Part shown: positions 14,872 to 22,614 of the stretch, piece after piece | How the letters are laid out: each line of letters begins with the position of its first letter | Numbering within the stretch: the first letter of the stretch is position 1 | From: Acidimicrobiales bacterium | GTDB lineage: Bacteria > Actinomycetota > Acidimicrobiia > Acidimicrobiales > SHLQ01 | DNA: 35,180 bases | Direction: 5' to 3' | Assembly: GCA_020628865.1 (NCBI GenBank) | Contig: JAHDEJ010000037.1 | Coordinates: forward strand, 12,960-48,139 | Position numbers and translations under genes: made by a program | The notes under the pieces: model-generated | The model's database searches: none | What the model was told of the DNA's origin: nothing | The model's input: only the letters and a program-made list of their open reading frames with translations

Positions 14872-17328
14872 CTAGTTGCAGGCTTCGCAGGATTCGGGGT
14901 TCTCGAGAGAACACGCCAGAGCCTCGGCGTCGGTGAATGCCTTCGGCTCGCCTCCGTTGTTCGGGGGCGGCGTCGGCGTCGACGTGGTGGTCGTCGTCGT
15001 CTTGTTGATGCGCGTGGCCGGGCGGGACCGCAGGTAGTACGTGGTCTTCAGGCCCTTCTTCCATGCGTACATGTACATCGAGGAGAGCTTGCCGATGCTC
15101 GGCGACTCCATGAAGAGGTTGAGCGACTGGCTCTGATCGATGAAGGCGCCACGGTCGGCGGCCATGTCGATGAGCGAGCGGCCGGGGATCTCCCACGCCG
15201 TGCGGTAGACCTCACGCAGGTCCTCGGGGATGCGTTCGATGTGCTGGACCGAACCCTCGGAGGCCTTGAGATCGTTGATCATCTCGGCGTCCCACAGGTT
15301 GCGCTCCTGCAGTTCCTTCACGAGGTAGCGGTTGATCTGGAGGAACTCACCGGAGAGCGTCTCGCGCTTGAACAGGTTGGACACCTGCGGCTCGATGCAC
15401 TCGTAGCAGCCGGAGATCGAGGCAATGGTCGCGGTCGGGGCGATGGCGATCATCAGCGAGTTGCGCAGGCCGTGCTTGGCGACGCGGTCGCGGACGGTCT
15501 GCCAGCGATCGGTGTCGGACGGGGTGACGTCCCACAGGTCGAACTGGAGATCGCCGGCGGCGGCCCGGGTGCGGGCGAACGTCTCGTGCGGTCCGAACTC
15601 CTCGGCCAGCTTCGTGGACGCCATGAGGGCGTTGAAGTAGATCTCCTCGGAGATCCTGGCGGACAGTTCGCGGGCTTCGGGCGAGTCGAAGGCGATGCCC
15701 TTCTTGAAGAAGACGTCCTGGAGGCCCATGAGACCGAGGCCCACCGGACGCCACTTGCTGTTGGAGTGGCCGGCTTCGTCGGTCGGGTAGAAGTTGATGT
15801 CGATGACCCGGTCGAGGAACGGCACGACGTGCTGCACCGTTTCGGCGAGGCGATCGAAGTCGAATTCCTTGGTGTCGGCGGCGACGAACTCGCCGAGGTT
15901 CAGCGAACCGAGGTTGCAGACTGCAGTCTCGTCCTGGTTGGTGACCTCGATGATCTCGGTGCACAGGTTCGACAGGTGCACGACGTGGGCGGTGCCGTCC
16001 TCGGACGGCTGACCGGTCTGGTTGCACTTCTCGTTGGAGGAGTCCTTGAAGGTCATCCAGCCGTTGCCGGTCTGGGCGAGGGAGCGCATCATGCGGCTGT
16101 AGAGGTCACGAGCCTTGATCTGGCGCTCGTAGAGGCCTTGGGACTCGGCCTCTTCGTAGGCGGCGCGGAAGTCGTCGCCGTAGAGGTCGGTGAGGTGCGG
16201 CACCTTCTTCGGGTCGAACAGCGACCACTGCCAGTCCTTGTCCACCCGCTCCATGAAGAGGTCGGGTACCCAGTTGGCGAGGTTGAGGGAGTGGGCACGA
16301 CGCATGTGGTCGCCCGTGTTCTCCTTCAGGTCGAGGAAGTCCTCGATGTCGGCGTGCCAGGACTCGAGGTAGATGCAGGCTGCACCCTTGCGGCGTCCAC
16401 CCTGGTTGACCGCAGCGACGGAGCTGTCGAGGGTCTTGAGCCACGGGACAATGCCGTTGGAGAGGCCGTTGGTGCCCTGGATGAGGGAGCCCTTGGCCCG
16501 AACCCGGTGCCAGGCGACGCCGATGCCGCCGGCGAACTTCGAGAGGCGGGCGATGTCGGTGTAGCGCTTGTAGATGCCCTCGAGGGAGTCCTCGGGCGAG
16601 TCGAGCAGGTAGCACGACGACATCTGGGCGTGTCGGGTGCCCGAGTTGAACAGCGTGGGGCTCGACGGCAGGTAGGCCAGCGAGGACATGAGGTCGTAGA
16701 AGCGGACGGCTTCGTCGGCGGTGGTGGAGAGGCCGCAGGCGACACGCAGGAAGAAGTACTGCGGGGTCTCGGTGACTTCGCGGGTCTCGGGGTGACGGAG
16801 CAGGTAGCGGTCGTAGACGGTGCGCAGACCGAAGAACTCGAACTTGCGGTCGCGGTCGGTGTTGATGGCGGCGTTGAGCGTGGGAGCGTTCGCCTCGACG
16901 AACTCGGCGACGTCGTCACCGACGAGACCGACGGCGTGTCCAGCCCGGACCGACTCGGAGAACCACGGGATGTTCTGGTTCCGGACTTCCTTGTCGATGT
17001 ACTCGGCCAGCTGGCGAGCGGCCAGCTTCGAGTAGTTCGGCTCTTCGACGATGAACCCCGCAGCCGTGCGGATCGACAGTTCGTCGAGCTCACGGGTCGT
17101 TGCGCCGTCGGCGAGTGCCGAGATGGTGCGGGTGGCGACGCGCATGGCGTCGACGTTCATCAGACCCTCAGCGCATCGGGCGATCGCGTTGACGATCTTG
17201 TTCAAATCGACCGGTTCGAGCGAGCCGTTGCGCTTTCGCACACGCATACCCGTGGGTACGGCTGCCTCCGCTGCAGAGTTGTCGGTTGCAGCGAGGAGTG
17301 TCGCCCCGCGGTCTTCTGTCATCGTCAT
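14872..17328 (-). CDS. nrdA: Class Ia ribonucleotide reductase, large (R1) subunit
   Basis: Reduces ribonucleoside diphosphates to deoxyribonucleotides in complex with NrdB. It has 818 aa from ATG 17328, which has AGGTGG 7 nt upstream; an in-frame ATG at 17382 would add 18 poorly coding residues. An N-terminal ATP-cone is visible (MRVRKRNGSLEPVDLNKIVNAI, residues about 28-50), implying dATP/ATP control. Active-site residues are Asn454, Cys456 and Glu458 (NLCTE), with the redox pair Cys239 (SSCYLLDS) and Cys471 (AVCNLGSLNL). The radical-transfer tyrosines are Tyr764/Tyr765 (TTYYLRSRPA). The tail ends in CEACN with redox cysteines 814/817. An unusual Thr/Pro/Asn/Gly-rich linker (about residues 775-793) joins the barrel to that tail. 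Confidence 0.97.
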   Translation of the reverse strand: MTMTEDRGATLLAATDNSAAEAAVPTGMRVRKRNGSLEPVDLNKIVNAIARCAEGLMNVDAMRVATRTISALADGATTRELDELSIRTAAGFIVEEPNYSKLAARQLAEYIDKEVRNQNIPWFSESVRAGHAVGLVGDDVAEFVEANAPTLNAAINTDRDRKFEFFGLRTVYDRYLLRHPETREVTETPQYFFLRVACGLSTTADEAVRFYDLMSSLAYLPSSPTLFNSGTRHAQMSSCYLLDSPEDSLEGIYKRYTDIARLSKFAGGIGVAWHRVRAKGSLIQGTNGLSNGIVPWLKTLDSSVAAVNQGGRRKGAACIYLESWHADIEDFLDLKENTGDHMRRAHSLNLANWVPDLFMERVDKDWQWSLFDPKKVPHLTDLYGDDFRAAYEEAESQGLYERQIKARDLYSRMMRSLAQTGNGWMTFKDSSNEKCNQTGQPSEDGTAHVVHLSNLCTEIIEVTNQDETAVCNLGSLNLGEFVAADTKEFDFDRLAETVQHVVPFLDRVIDINFYPTDEAGHSNSKWRPVGLGLMGLQDVFFKKGIAFDSPEARELSARISEEIYFNALMASTKLAEEFGPHETFARTRAAAGDLQFDLWDVTPSDTDRWQTVRDRVAKHGLRNSLMIAIAPTATIASISGCYECIEPQVSNLFKRETLSGEFLQINRYLVKELQERNLWDAEMINDLKASEGSVQHIERIPEDLREVYRTAWEIPGRSLIDMAADRGAFIDQSQSLNLFMESPSIGKLSSMYMYAWKKGLKTTYYLRSRPATRINKTTTTTTSTPTPPPNNGGEPKAFTDAEALACSLENPESCEACN

Positions 17329-17454
17329 GTTTGCGCCACCTGCGTGCCTGTGCCAGCCAATGTGAAATTGGGTCCGTCCCAACCCTCTTGCGACGAGTGC
17401 CCGTAGCGCCGTGATGGCCGCTACCCCTTCGGTTCGTCCTGGGATGGAAAGACG

Positions 17455-17484
17455 AGGTTACAAGCTTGTAATTACAGGCTTCAA
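17455..17484 (-). promoter_or_regulatory. Candidate nrdA promoter with embedded palindromic operator
   Basis: On the minus strand TTGAAG (17484-17479) and TAACCT (17460-17455) are separated by 18 bp, a plausible -35/-10 pair about 127-156 bp upstream of the nrdA start. The perfect palindrome TTACAAGCTTGTAA (17458-17471) lies across the spacer and -10. A related but imperfect copy, TTACAGGCTTCAAG, follows directly at 17472-17485 (10 of 14 positions shared). The layout suits repression, possibly by NrdR, whose boxes also contain ACA/TGT half-sites; that identity is inference. Confidence 0.4.
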
Positions 17485-17573
17485 GCTTTGCGCTGATCCC
17501 ATTTTGGCTGAACGCCCTTCGCGTTTGGTCGCGCGCTGGGTCGCGCCAATGAACTCACTACCGGAGGGGCGAT

Positions 17574-17810
17574 TTGCTCACGGAGGGTGAGTATTACGAT
17601 TTGATGACGGCCCGTGATGTGGTGTTCGTCACACCGAAACACAACGCACCGCGGTCGACTGTGGAAACTCCAGCAACATCGACAACACCATCCCCACCAG
17701 CCACACCGGTCTCAGGGGGAACTTACGCAGACTTCACGAACTCCATCACAGAGCGTGCGGCCCTCCGGCCGGACTGCAATGCACCATTGATCGACGGGTT
17801 CTGGCGATGA
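17574..17810 (+). CDS. Possible small protein, TTG start, doubtful
   Basis: A 78-codon frame with a strong ribosome site: GGAGGGG at 17563-17569, 4 nt before TTG. The product (MLTEGEYYDLMTARDVVFVTP at its start, then a Thr/Pro-rich middle and a C-terminal NAPLIDGFWR) matches no family I know. Against it: third-position GC is well below that of surrounding genes, and its last 88 bases overlap the convergent flavoprotein gene. The stretch 17329-17722 otherwise holds only the nrdA leader and control region, with nothing else I can identify; it is noticeably less GC-rich than its surroundings from about 17580 to 17700. Confidence 0.3.
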   Translation: MLTEGEYYDLMTARDVVFVTPKHNAPRSTVETPATSTTPSPPATPVSGGTYADFTNSITERAALRPDCNAPLIDGFWR

Positions 17811-18952
17811 TCCCCCGCCACGAACACCTCGGACTCCAGCTTCGCCTTGGCAGGCAACGCCTCGCCGGGGAGCTGGCGGGGCTGGGCCCGTTCGATCACA
17901 TCGGTCCGAATGGTCTCCCACTCGGACACGACCCCACCGAACCACTCGGTGAGCTGGGCACGAACCGCGGCCTCGTCGCCGTCGACGGTCGCCGCTCCCG
18001 GCGCCGACACTCCGATCAGATGCCGGCCGGCCGGCGCGTAATGCGGCGACACGCTCGACATCACGGCCACGTTGTTCACCGGTCCGCTGCCGGTTCCGTT
18101 CAGCAACAGGAGCGGCTCGGCGTATGGCGGCGCCTCGCTCGAGAACCACCGGGTGGTGACGGAGTTCCAACCAAGATCGGGCGTGTCGACCAGTTCGGCC
18201 GCCGCCGACATGTCCGTCGCCACGATGACGGCATCGACGTCCATCCGTTCGCCGTCGAGCCCCACGTGGGTGGGCCCGACCTCACGAACCGGGCTGTCCA
18301 GGCGGATGCTTCCGTCGGGCAACCGCAGCGCCAGCTGCTTGCCCAGCTCTCCCATGCCGCGGGACGGCACCGCCCCGTAGCCTTCGGCCAGCATGCGGAA
18401 CACGAACTCGGTGAACCTGCTGGTCACCTCGAGCTTCGGGTCCAGCGTGATGCCGGCGAAGAGCGGACGCAGGAAGGTGTCCACGAACTCGTCGGAGAAC
18501 TTGAGATCCGAGAACCGGGCCGACGTCGTGCACTCGCCCTTCGACCACAGCTCATCGACCGACCCCCGCATGAGCGTGCGGCGCCAGTTGAGCAGCCGGG
18601 CCTTGTCGACCGGCGTGCCGATCGGTGCCTTCACCGTCTCCATCAGATCGCCGGGACGTCGGAGCGGATCACCAACCAGCACGCGCTCGCCATTGAGCTG
18701 AACGAGTGAACCCGCCTGGAACCGACGCAGGTCGAGTGCGGCCATGTCGAGCACGCGCTGCGCCACCGGGTAGGCCGTGAGCAGGATCTGGAAGCCGCGG
18801 TCGAGGAGATAGCCATCGACGACGTCGGTGCGCACTCGGCCCCCGACACCGTTGGACGCCTCGAACACGACCACGTCGTGGTCCCGGTCCGTCAACGTGA
18901 CTGCGGCGGCAAGACCGGCGAGACCGGCTCCGACGATTCCAACCGTGGCCAT
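17723..18952 (-). CDS. FAD-dependent amine oxidase/phytoene desaturase-like enzyme
   Basis: A 409-aa flavoprotein. The N-terminus carries a dinucleotide-binding Rossmann motif GAGLAGLAAAV (residues 8-18) and the following VFEASNGVGGRVRTD, the typical second FAD contact of amine oxidases, protoporphyrinogen oxidases and carotenoid desaturases. The C-terminal FAD contact is plausible in VFVAGDHRQNPSINGALQSGRRAA. No membrane segments or signal peptide. The substrate is unknown; family members oxidise amines, carotenoids or porphyrinogens. ATG start chosen just after the aroQ stop (1-bp gap), so it is probably co-transcribed with aroQ. An upstream in-frame extension is a shadow of aroQ. Confidence 0.85.
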   Translation of the reverse strand: MATVGIVGAGLAGLAAAVTLTDRDHDVVVFEASNGVGGRVRTDVVDGYLLDRGFQILLTAYPVAQRVLDMAALDLRRFQAGSLVQLNGERVLVGDPLRRPGDLMETVKAPIGTPVDKARLLNWRRTLMRGSVDELWSKGECTTSARFSDLKFSDEFVDTFLRPLFAGITLDPKLEVTSRFTEFVFRMLAEGYGAVPSRGMGELGKQLALRLPDGSIRLDSPVREVGPTHVGLDGERMDVDAVIVATDMSAAAELVDTPDLGWNSVTTRWFSSEAPPYAEPLLLLNGTGSGPVNNVAVMSSVSPHYAPAGRHLIGVSAPGAATVDGDEAAVRAQLTEWFGGVVSEWETIRTDVIERAQPRQLPGEALPAKAKLESEVFVAGDHRQNPSINGALQSGRRAARSVMEFVKSA

Positions 18953-18953
18953 G

Positions 18954-19394
18954 TCACTCGCCTCCGCGTAGATGGTGGGAAAGCCCGTGGTACGCCGCCT
19001 CGTAGCTGGCGATGCCGAAACCGGCCACCGTGCCGATGCACACCGGCGCCACGAACGAATGGTGACGGAAGTCTTCGCGTGCGGCCGGGTTCGAAAGGTG
19101 CACCTCGACCACGGGACAGGGGATCGCCGCGATCGCATCCCGAATCGCCACCGAGGTGTGGGTGTAGGCGGCCGGGTTGCACAGCACACCGTCGGCCCAG
19201 CCGGCCGCATCCTGCAACGCATCCACAAGCGCACCTTCGGAGTTCGACTGCACCGCGGTGACCTCGTCGCCGTGTTCGGCGGCGATGTGCTGAACGCGAG
19301 CCTCGATGTCGGCCAGCGTCGCCGCCCCGTAAATCTCGGGTTCACGGATCCCCAACAGATTCAGGTTGGGACCGTTGAGGAGCAGAATGCGCAC
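18954..19394 (-). CDS. aroQ: 3-dehydroquinate dehydratase, type II
   Basis: Converts 3-dehydroquinate to 3-dehydroshikimate, the third step of the shikimate pathway. It has 146 aa, the standard type II length. Family landmarks: start MRILLLNGPNLNLLGIREPE, flexible-loop Arg17 and catalytic Tyr22 (EIYG), QSNSEG (49-54), NPAAYTHTSVAIRDAI (73-88) with the conserved His79, and VEVHLSNPAAREDFR (96-110) with His99. All expected active-site residues are visible, so the enzyme should be active as the usual dodecamer. It is the first gene of a leftward pair with the flavoprotein; no other shikimate genes lie in the window. Confidence 0.95.
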   Translation of the reverse strand: MRILLLNGPNLNLLGIREPEIYGAATLADIEARVQHIAAEHGDEVTAVQSNSEGALVDALQDAAGWADGVLCNPAAYTHTSVAIRDAIAAIPCPVVEVHLSNPAAREDFRHHSFVAPVCIGTVAGFGIASYEAAYHGLSHHLRGGE

Positions 19395-19469
19395 CCGTCG
19401 ATGCTACCGCTGCGCCATCGGCGGACGGGGACTCTGGGTCGTTCGAACCATGGCTGGGGGCCGGAGGAC

Positions 19470-19497
19470 TCAATGCGATGGTGGATTTTGCCGATGG
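19470..19497 (+). promoter_or_regulatory. Weak sigma-28-like promoter candidate before the GGDEF-EAL gene
   Basis: TCAA, then a 16-nt spacer, then GCCGATGG: a good -10 (GCCGAT) with a partial -35. It ends 6 bp before the GTG start used here, which would make the transcript leaderless. The GGGGCGGG between them could equally be a ribosome site, so this is a weak call. Confidence 0.2.
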
Positions 19498-19503
19498 GGC
19501 GGG

Positions 19504-21408
19504 GTGAGGCGGGACAAGAACGCACTTCTTCGCGAGCGTTTCGAACTCGGGAGCACCGAAGCTCTCGTCTTTTCGTATGTCCTGATCCTCGCTGCACAAC
19601 TTCTGCTCTGGGGCCACGTACCGAGGCTCAACTTCCTGGTGTGGGCGGCCGCTCTGGCGCTGACTGCGCCGCTGCCGAAGATCGTTCAGTCCCTCGACGT
19701 TCCCTTCCGGCGATGGTTCGCGCTCGAACTCGCGGTCGAGGGGATCGTTGGCGTGGCGTGGGGGCTTGCGGCCTTCCTGGTTCTGCCGGACGATCCGGTT
19801 CGCCAGGCACTGCTCTGCGCGATGTTGATCGGCGTGATGGTGGCGTCCACCACGTCGGCGAGCCAGTTCATGCGACTTCATCTCGCCTTCCTCATCCCGT
19901 TCGGGGGCCTCACCATCGCCGGCTACCTGCTCGCCCCTGGAGGACTTCGGGGTGCGGCAGCGATGCTCGCCGTCGCCTTCGTCTTCAGCGTCGTCATGGC
20001 CCACGAGCATCGTGCTGTTCATCACAACCTCGTCGACCTGATCGGGGAGAACGACCAACTGGTGGACGACCTCGCCGAGGAACGCGATGCGCTCGAGTCC
20101 GCCAACCGCCAGCTGGACGTACAGGCGTGGTCCGACGCACTCACCGGCCTCGCGAACCGAGCCGCCTTCCGACGCGACCTCGCTGAAGCGCTTCGATCGC
20201 TTTCCCCGGCATCGAACCGGCCGGTGACCGTCGCCGCCCTGGACCTCGACGGTTTCAAGCAGATCAACGACTCCTGGGGCCATCACGCCGGCGACCTCGT
20301 CCTCATCGCCGTCGCCGACGCGCTCCGAGCCGTCGTGCATGAGCACGAAGGGGAACGTGTCTTTCGGCTCGGCGGCGATGAACTGACGGTGCTCAGCCGT
20401 ACCGACGACCTCAACGGCTTCGGCCGACGGCTCGCCGCGGCCTTCCGAGCGCCCTTCACGATCGAGGGGCGCCGCCTGCAGTTGAGGGCGGGAGTCGGCA
20501 TTGCGAGCACGACCGAGTCGGTGTCTCGTGATGCGCTGATGCGGGACGCCGATCGGGCCCTCTACCGCCACAAACGCAACGCCGACGGGCGCACGAGCCA
20601 CCAGGTCTTCGACGAGGCCATGCGCACGGAGGCCGCCCGAACCGCAACACTCGAAGCCGAGGTCACCGACGCGTTCGAGTCCGGCCGGATCCGCCCGTGG
20701 CTCCAACCGATCGTCGACCTCCGCACGGGCGAGATCATCGGCGCCGAGGCGCTGGCTCGATGGGAACACGACGATGGCGTCCGCTCCGCCGCATCCTTCA
20801 TCGACGTCATGACCGACCGTGGACTGCTGCAACAGCTGACGGACCGAACGCTCCGCCACGTCCGGGACTTCCACTCGTCGCTCCTCACCTCCGGGCTCGA
20901 CCCCCTGCCCATCAGTGTGAACATCGCTCCGGCGCAGCTCGAACAGGTGCTGCAGGACGCGGATCCCGGCGACCTCCAATCGCTGTGCATCGAGATCACC
21001 GAAGAAAGCGCCGTACCCAACCCTGCGCGAGCGTCCGAACTCCTCACCCGCGCTCGAGCGGAAGGCTGCCGAGTCCTCATCGACGACTTCGGCGTCGGCT
21101 ATTCCTCGCTGGCGCTCGCCACCTCGCTGCCGATCGACGGGTTGAAGATCGATCGCTCCTTCGTTGCGACGCTCACGACGAGCGAAGCATCACTCGCCGT
21201 CGTCTCAGCGATCGTCGACCTGGCCGCGCGGCTCGGACTCGACGTGATCGCCGAAGGTGTCGAATCACCCGCCCAGGTGGCATTGCTTCGAGAATTCGGT
21301 GTCCATCGTGTGCAGGGATTCCTCTTTGCTCCCGCAGTGCCAATGGAACAGGTCCACACCTGGCTCGAGCAGCGGCATCGATTCACCGTGGCGACCACGG
21401 CGGCCTGA
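19504..21408 (+). CDS. Membrane GGDEF-EAL protein (c-di-GMP turnover)
   Basis: A 634-aa protein. Residues about 20-165 contain five or six hydrophobic segments, a membrane sensor domain. A short coiled coil (about 178-206) leads into a GGDEF domain (about 207-360) with signature RLGGDEL (290-294: GGDEL in place of GGDEF) and no RxxD inhibitory site at the usual position. The EAL domain (about 385-625) keeps EAL (415-417), Asn473 in SVNIAPAQL, Glu497, DDFG (527-530), Lys548, Glu584 and Gln604, so phosphodiesterase activity is plausible, and cyclase activity less sure. GTG 19504 was chosen for its GGGGCGGG lead; ATG 19450 is an alternative. Ends 3 bp from the convergent wzt-like gene. Confidence 0.92.
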   Translation: MRRDKNALLRERFELGSTEALVFSYVLILAAQLLLWGHVPRLNFLVWAAALALTAPLPKIVQSLDVPFRRWFALELAVEGIVGVAWGLAAFLVLPDDPVRQALLCAMLIGVMVASTTSASQFMRLHLAFLIPFGGLTIAGYLLAPGGLRGAAAMLAVAFVFSVVMAHEHRAVHHNLVDLIGENDQLVDDLAEERDALESANRQLDVQAWSDALTGLANRAAFRRDLAEALRSLSPASNRPVTVAALDLDGFKQINDSWGHHAGDLVLIAVADALRAVVHEHEGERVFRLGGDELTVLSRTDDLNGFGRRLAAAFRAPFTIEGRRLQLRAGVGIASTTESVSRDALMRDADRALYRHKRNADGRTSHQVFDEAMRTEAARTATLEAEVTDAFESGRIRPWLQPIVDLRTGEIIGAEALARWEHDDGVRSAASFIDVMTDRGLLQQLTDRTLRHVRDFHSSLLTSGLDPLPISVNIAPAQLEQVLQDADPGDLQSLCIEITEESAVPNPARASELLTRARAEGCRVLIDDFGVGYSSLALATSLPIDGLKIDRSFVATLTTSEASLAVVSAIVDLAARLGLDVIAEGVESPAQVALLREFGVHRVQGFLFAPAVPMEQVHTWLEQRHRFTVATTAA

Positions 21409-21411
21409 CGG

Positions 21412-22614
21412 TCAGCCGATCTGCCACTCGGCATCGATCGCCACCACGTCGCGGGGACCGTCGAGCGAGGGCTTGAAGACCTCGAGCGGGATCCGGCGCA
21501 CCGCCACCGGCGTGTCGCCGTCCAGAACCTCGACGATCATGCGGTATCGGGCATTCAGCAGCGGAAGCTTCGGAATCTCGCAGGCGGCGACCACGGTGCC
21601 CGAGACGTTGCGGCCCAGGTCGCCCACCGCCGTTCCGAGGCCCAACGGCACGCCGTTCGGGCGGGAGAAGCGGATGCGGACACCGGCTTCGGCGACGGGT
21701 TCGGGGAGCTGCAGGCCGATGGTGAGGTGCATCGGTCGGCCGGGCGACACCTGCACCCGACCCGCTTCCGGAGCGACATCGACGCGGGTGATCCAGTCGG
21801 GGTGGAGCGCCTCGTCCGAATCGTCCACCGGCATGCCGGCCTGGGAGGCGGCGTGGGCCATGTACTCCTCGACGACCTCGACCGGATCGCCAAGCGCCAT
21901 CATCTCGCCCTGATGGAGCCAGAGGATCCGATCGCACGTGTCTCTGAGCATGGAGAGGTTGTGCGACACCTGGACGATGGTGGCGCCGTGCTCCCGCAAC
22001 CGCTGCATCCGTCGGGCGCCATGCTCCTTGAACGTGATGTCGCCGACGGCCGTGATCTCGTCAGCCAGCAGGATCTCCGGCCGCAGTTGGATCGTCACGG
22101 CGAATCCCAGTCGGGCGCGCATGCCGCTCGAGTAGGTCTCGATCGGGGCCTCAATGAACGAGCCGATGTCGGCGATCTCGATGATCTCGTCCATGACGCT
22201 GTCCATGTACTCGCGGGACAGGCCGACGACCGCACCGTTCATGTACACGTTCTCCCGGCCGCTGATCTCCGGGTGGAATCCGGCCCCGAGTTCGAGCAGC
22301 GCCGTCACGCGGCCGCGCGTCCGAACCTCGCCCGTGGTCGGCCGGTAGATGCCGCACAGCGTGCGAAGGAAGGTGGACTTCCCCGAGCCGTTGCGTCCGA
22401 TGACGCCGAGCATCGTGCCCCGCTCGACCTGGAGGCTCACGTCCTTCACCGCCCAGAAGTCGGACTCGAGAGACGCGTCGTTGGTCGTGGTCAGCCGATC
22501 GCGCAGACTCTTCGATCGGGCCCCCAGAACGAAGCGTTTGGAGACGTTGGAGACCTCGATCGCCGGGGGCGAGGTCGACGTGGTCGGCGCCGGGGCCGTT
22601 TCGAGGTCGGTCAC
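21412..22614 (-). CDS. ABC transporter ATPase for surface polysaccharide export (Wzt/TagH-like)
   Basis: Energises glycan export across the inner membrane. It has 400 aa: an ABC domain (about 20-240) plus a C-terminal domain (about 265-400) resembling the sugar-binding tail of Wzt proteins. Walker A GRNGSGKS (73-80), signature YSSGMRARLGFAV (161-173), Walker B ILLADEITAVGD with Asp185/Glu186 and the H-loop VSHNLSML (His218) are complete. LLELGAGFHPEISGREN and the SSGM signature are characteristic of the polysaccharide/teichoic-acid export subgroup. The GTG start overlaps the permease stop by 4 bp (GTGA). The substrate-binding role of the tail is inference from family knowledge. Confidence 0.92.
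   Translation of the reverse strand: MTDLETAPAPTTSTSPPAIEVSNVSKRFVLGARSKSLRDRLTTTNDASLESDFWAVKDVSLQVERGTMLGVIGRNGSGKSTFLRTLCGIYRPTTGEVRTRGRVTALLELGAGFHPEISGRENVYMNGAVVGLSREYMDSVMDEIIEIADIGSFIEAPIETYSSGMRARLGFAVTIQLRPEILLADEITAVGDITFKEHGARRMQRLREHGATIVQVSHNLSMLRDTCDRILWLHQGEMMALGDPVEVVEEYMAHAASQAGMPVDDSDEALHPDWITRVDVAPEAGRVQVSPGRPMHLTIGLQLPEPVAEAGVRIRFSRPNGVPLGLGTAVGDLGRNVSGTVVAACEIPKLPLLNARYRMIVEVLDGDTPVAVRRIPLEVFKPSLDGPRDVVAIDAEWQIG

Noticed and set aside
15241-17406. A long open frame on the plus strand antisense to nrdA (about 720 codons)
   Set aside because: It is the expected GC-rich shadow of nrdA; nrdA has all catalytic motifs and the antisense product resembles no protein family.
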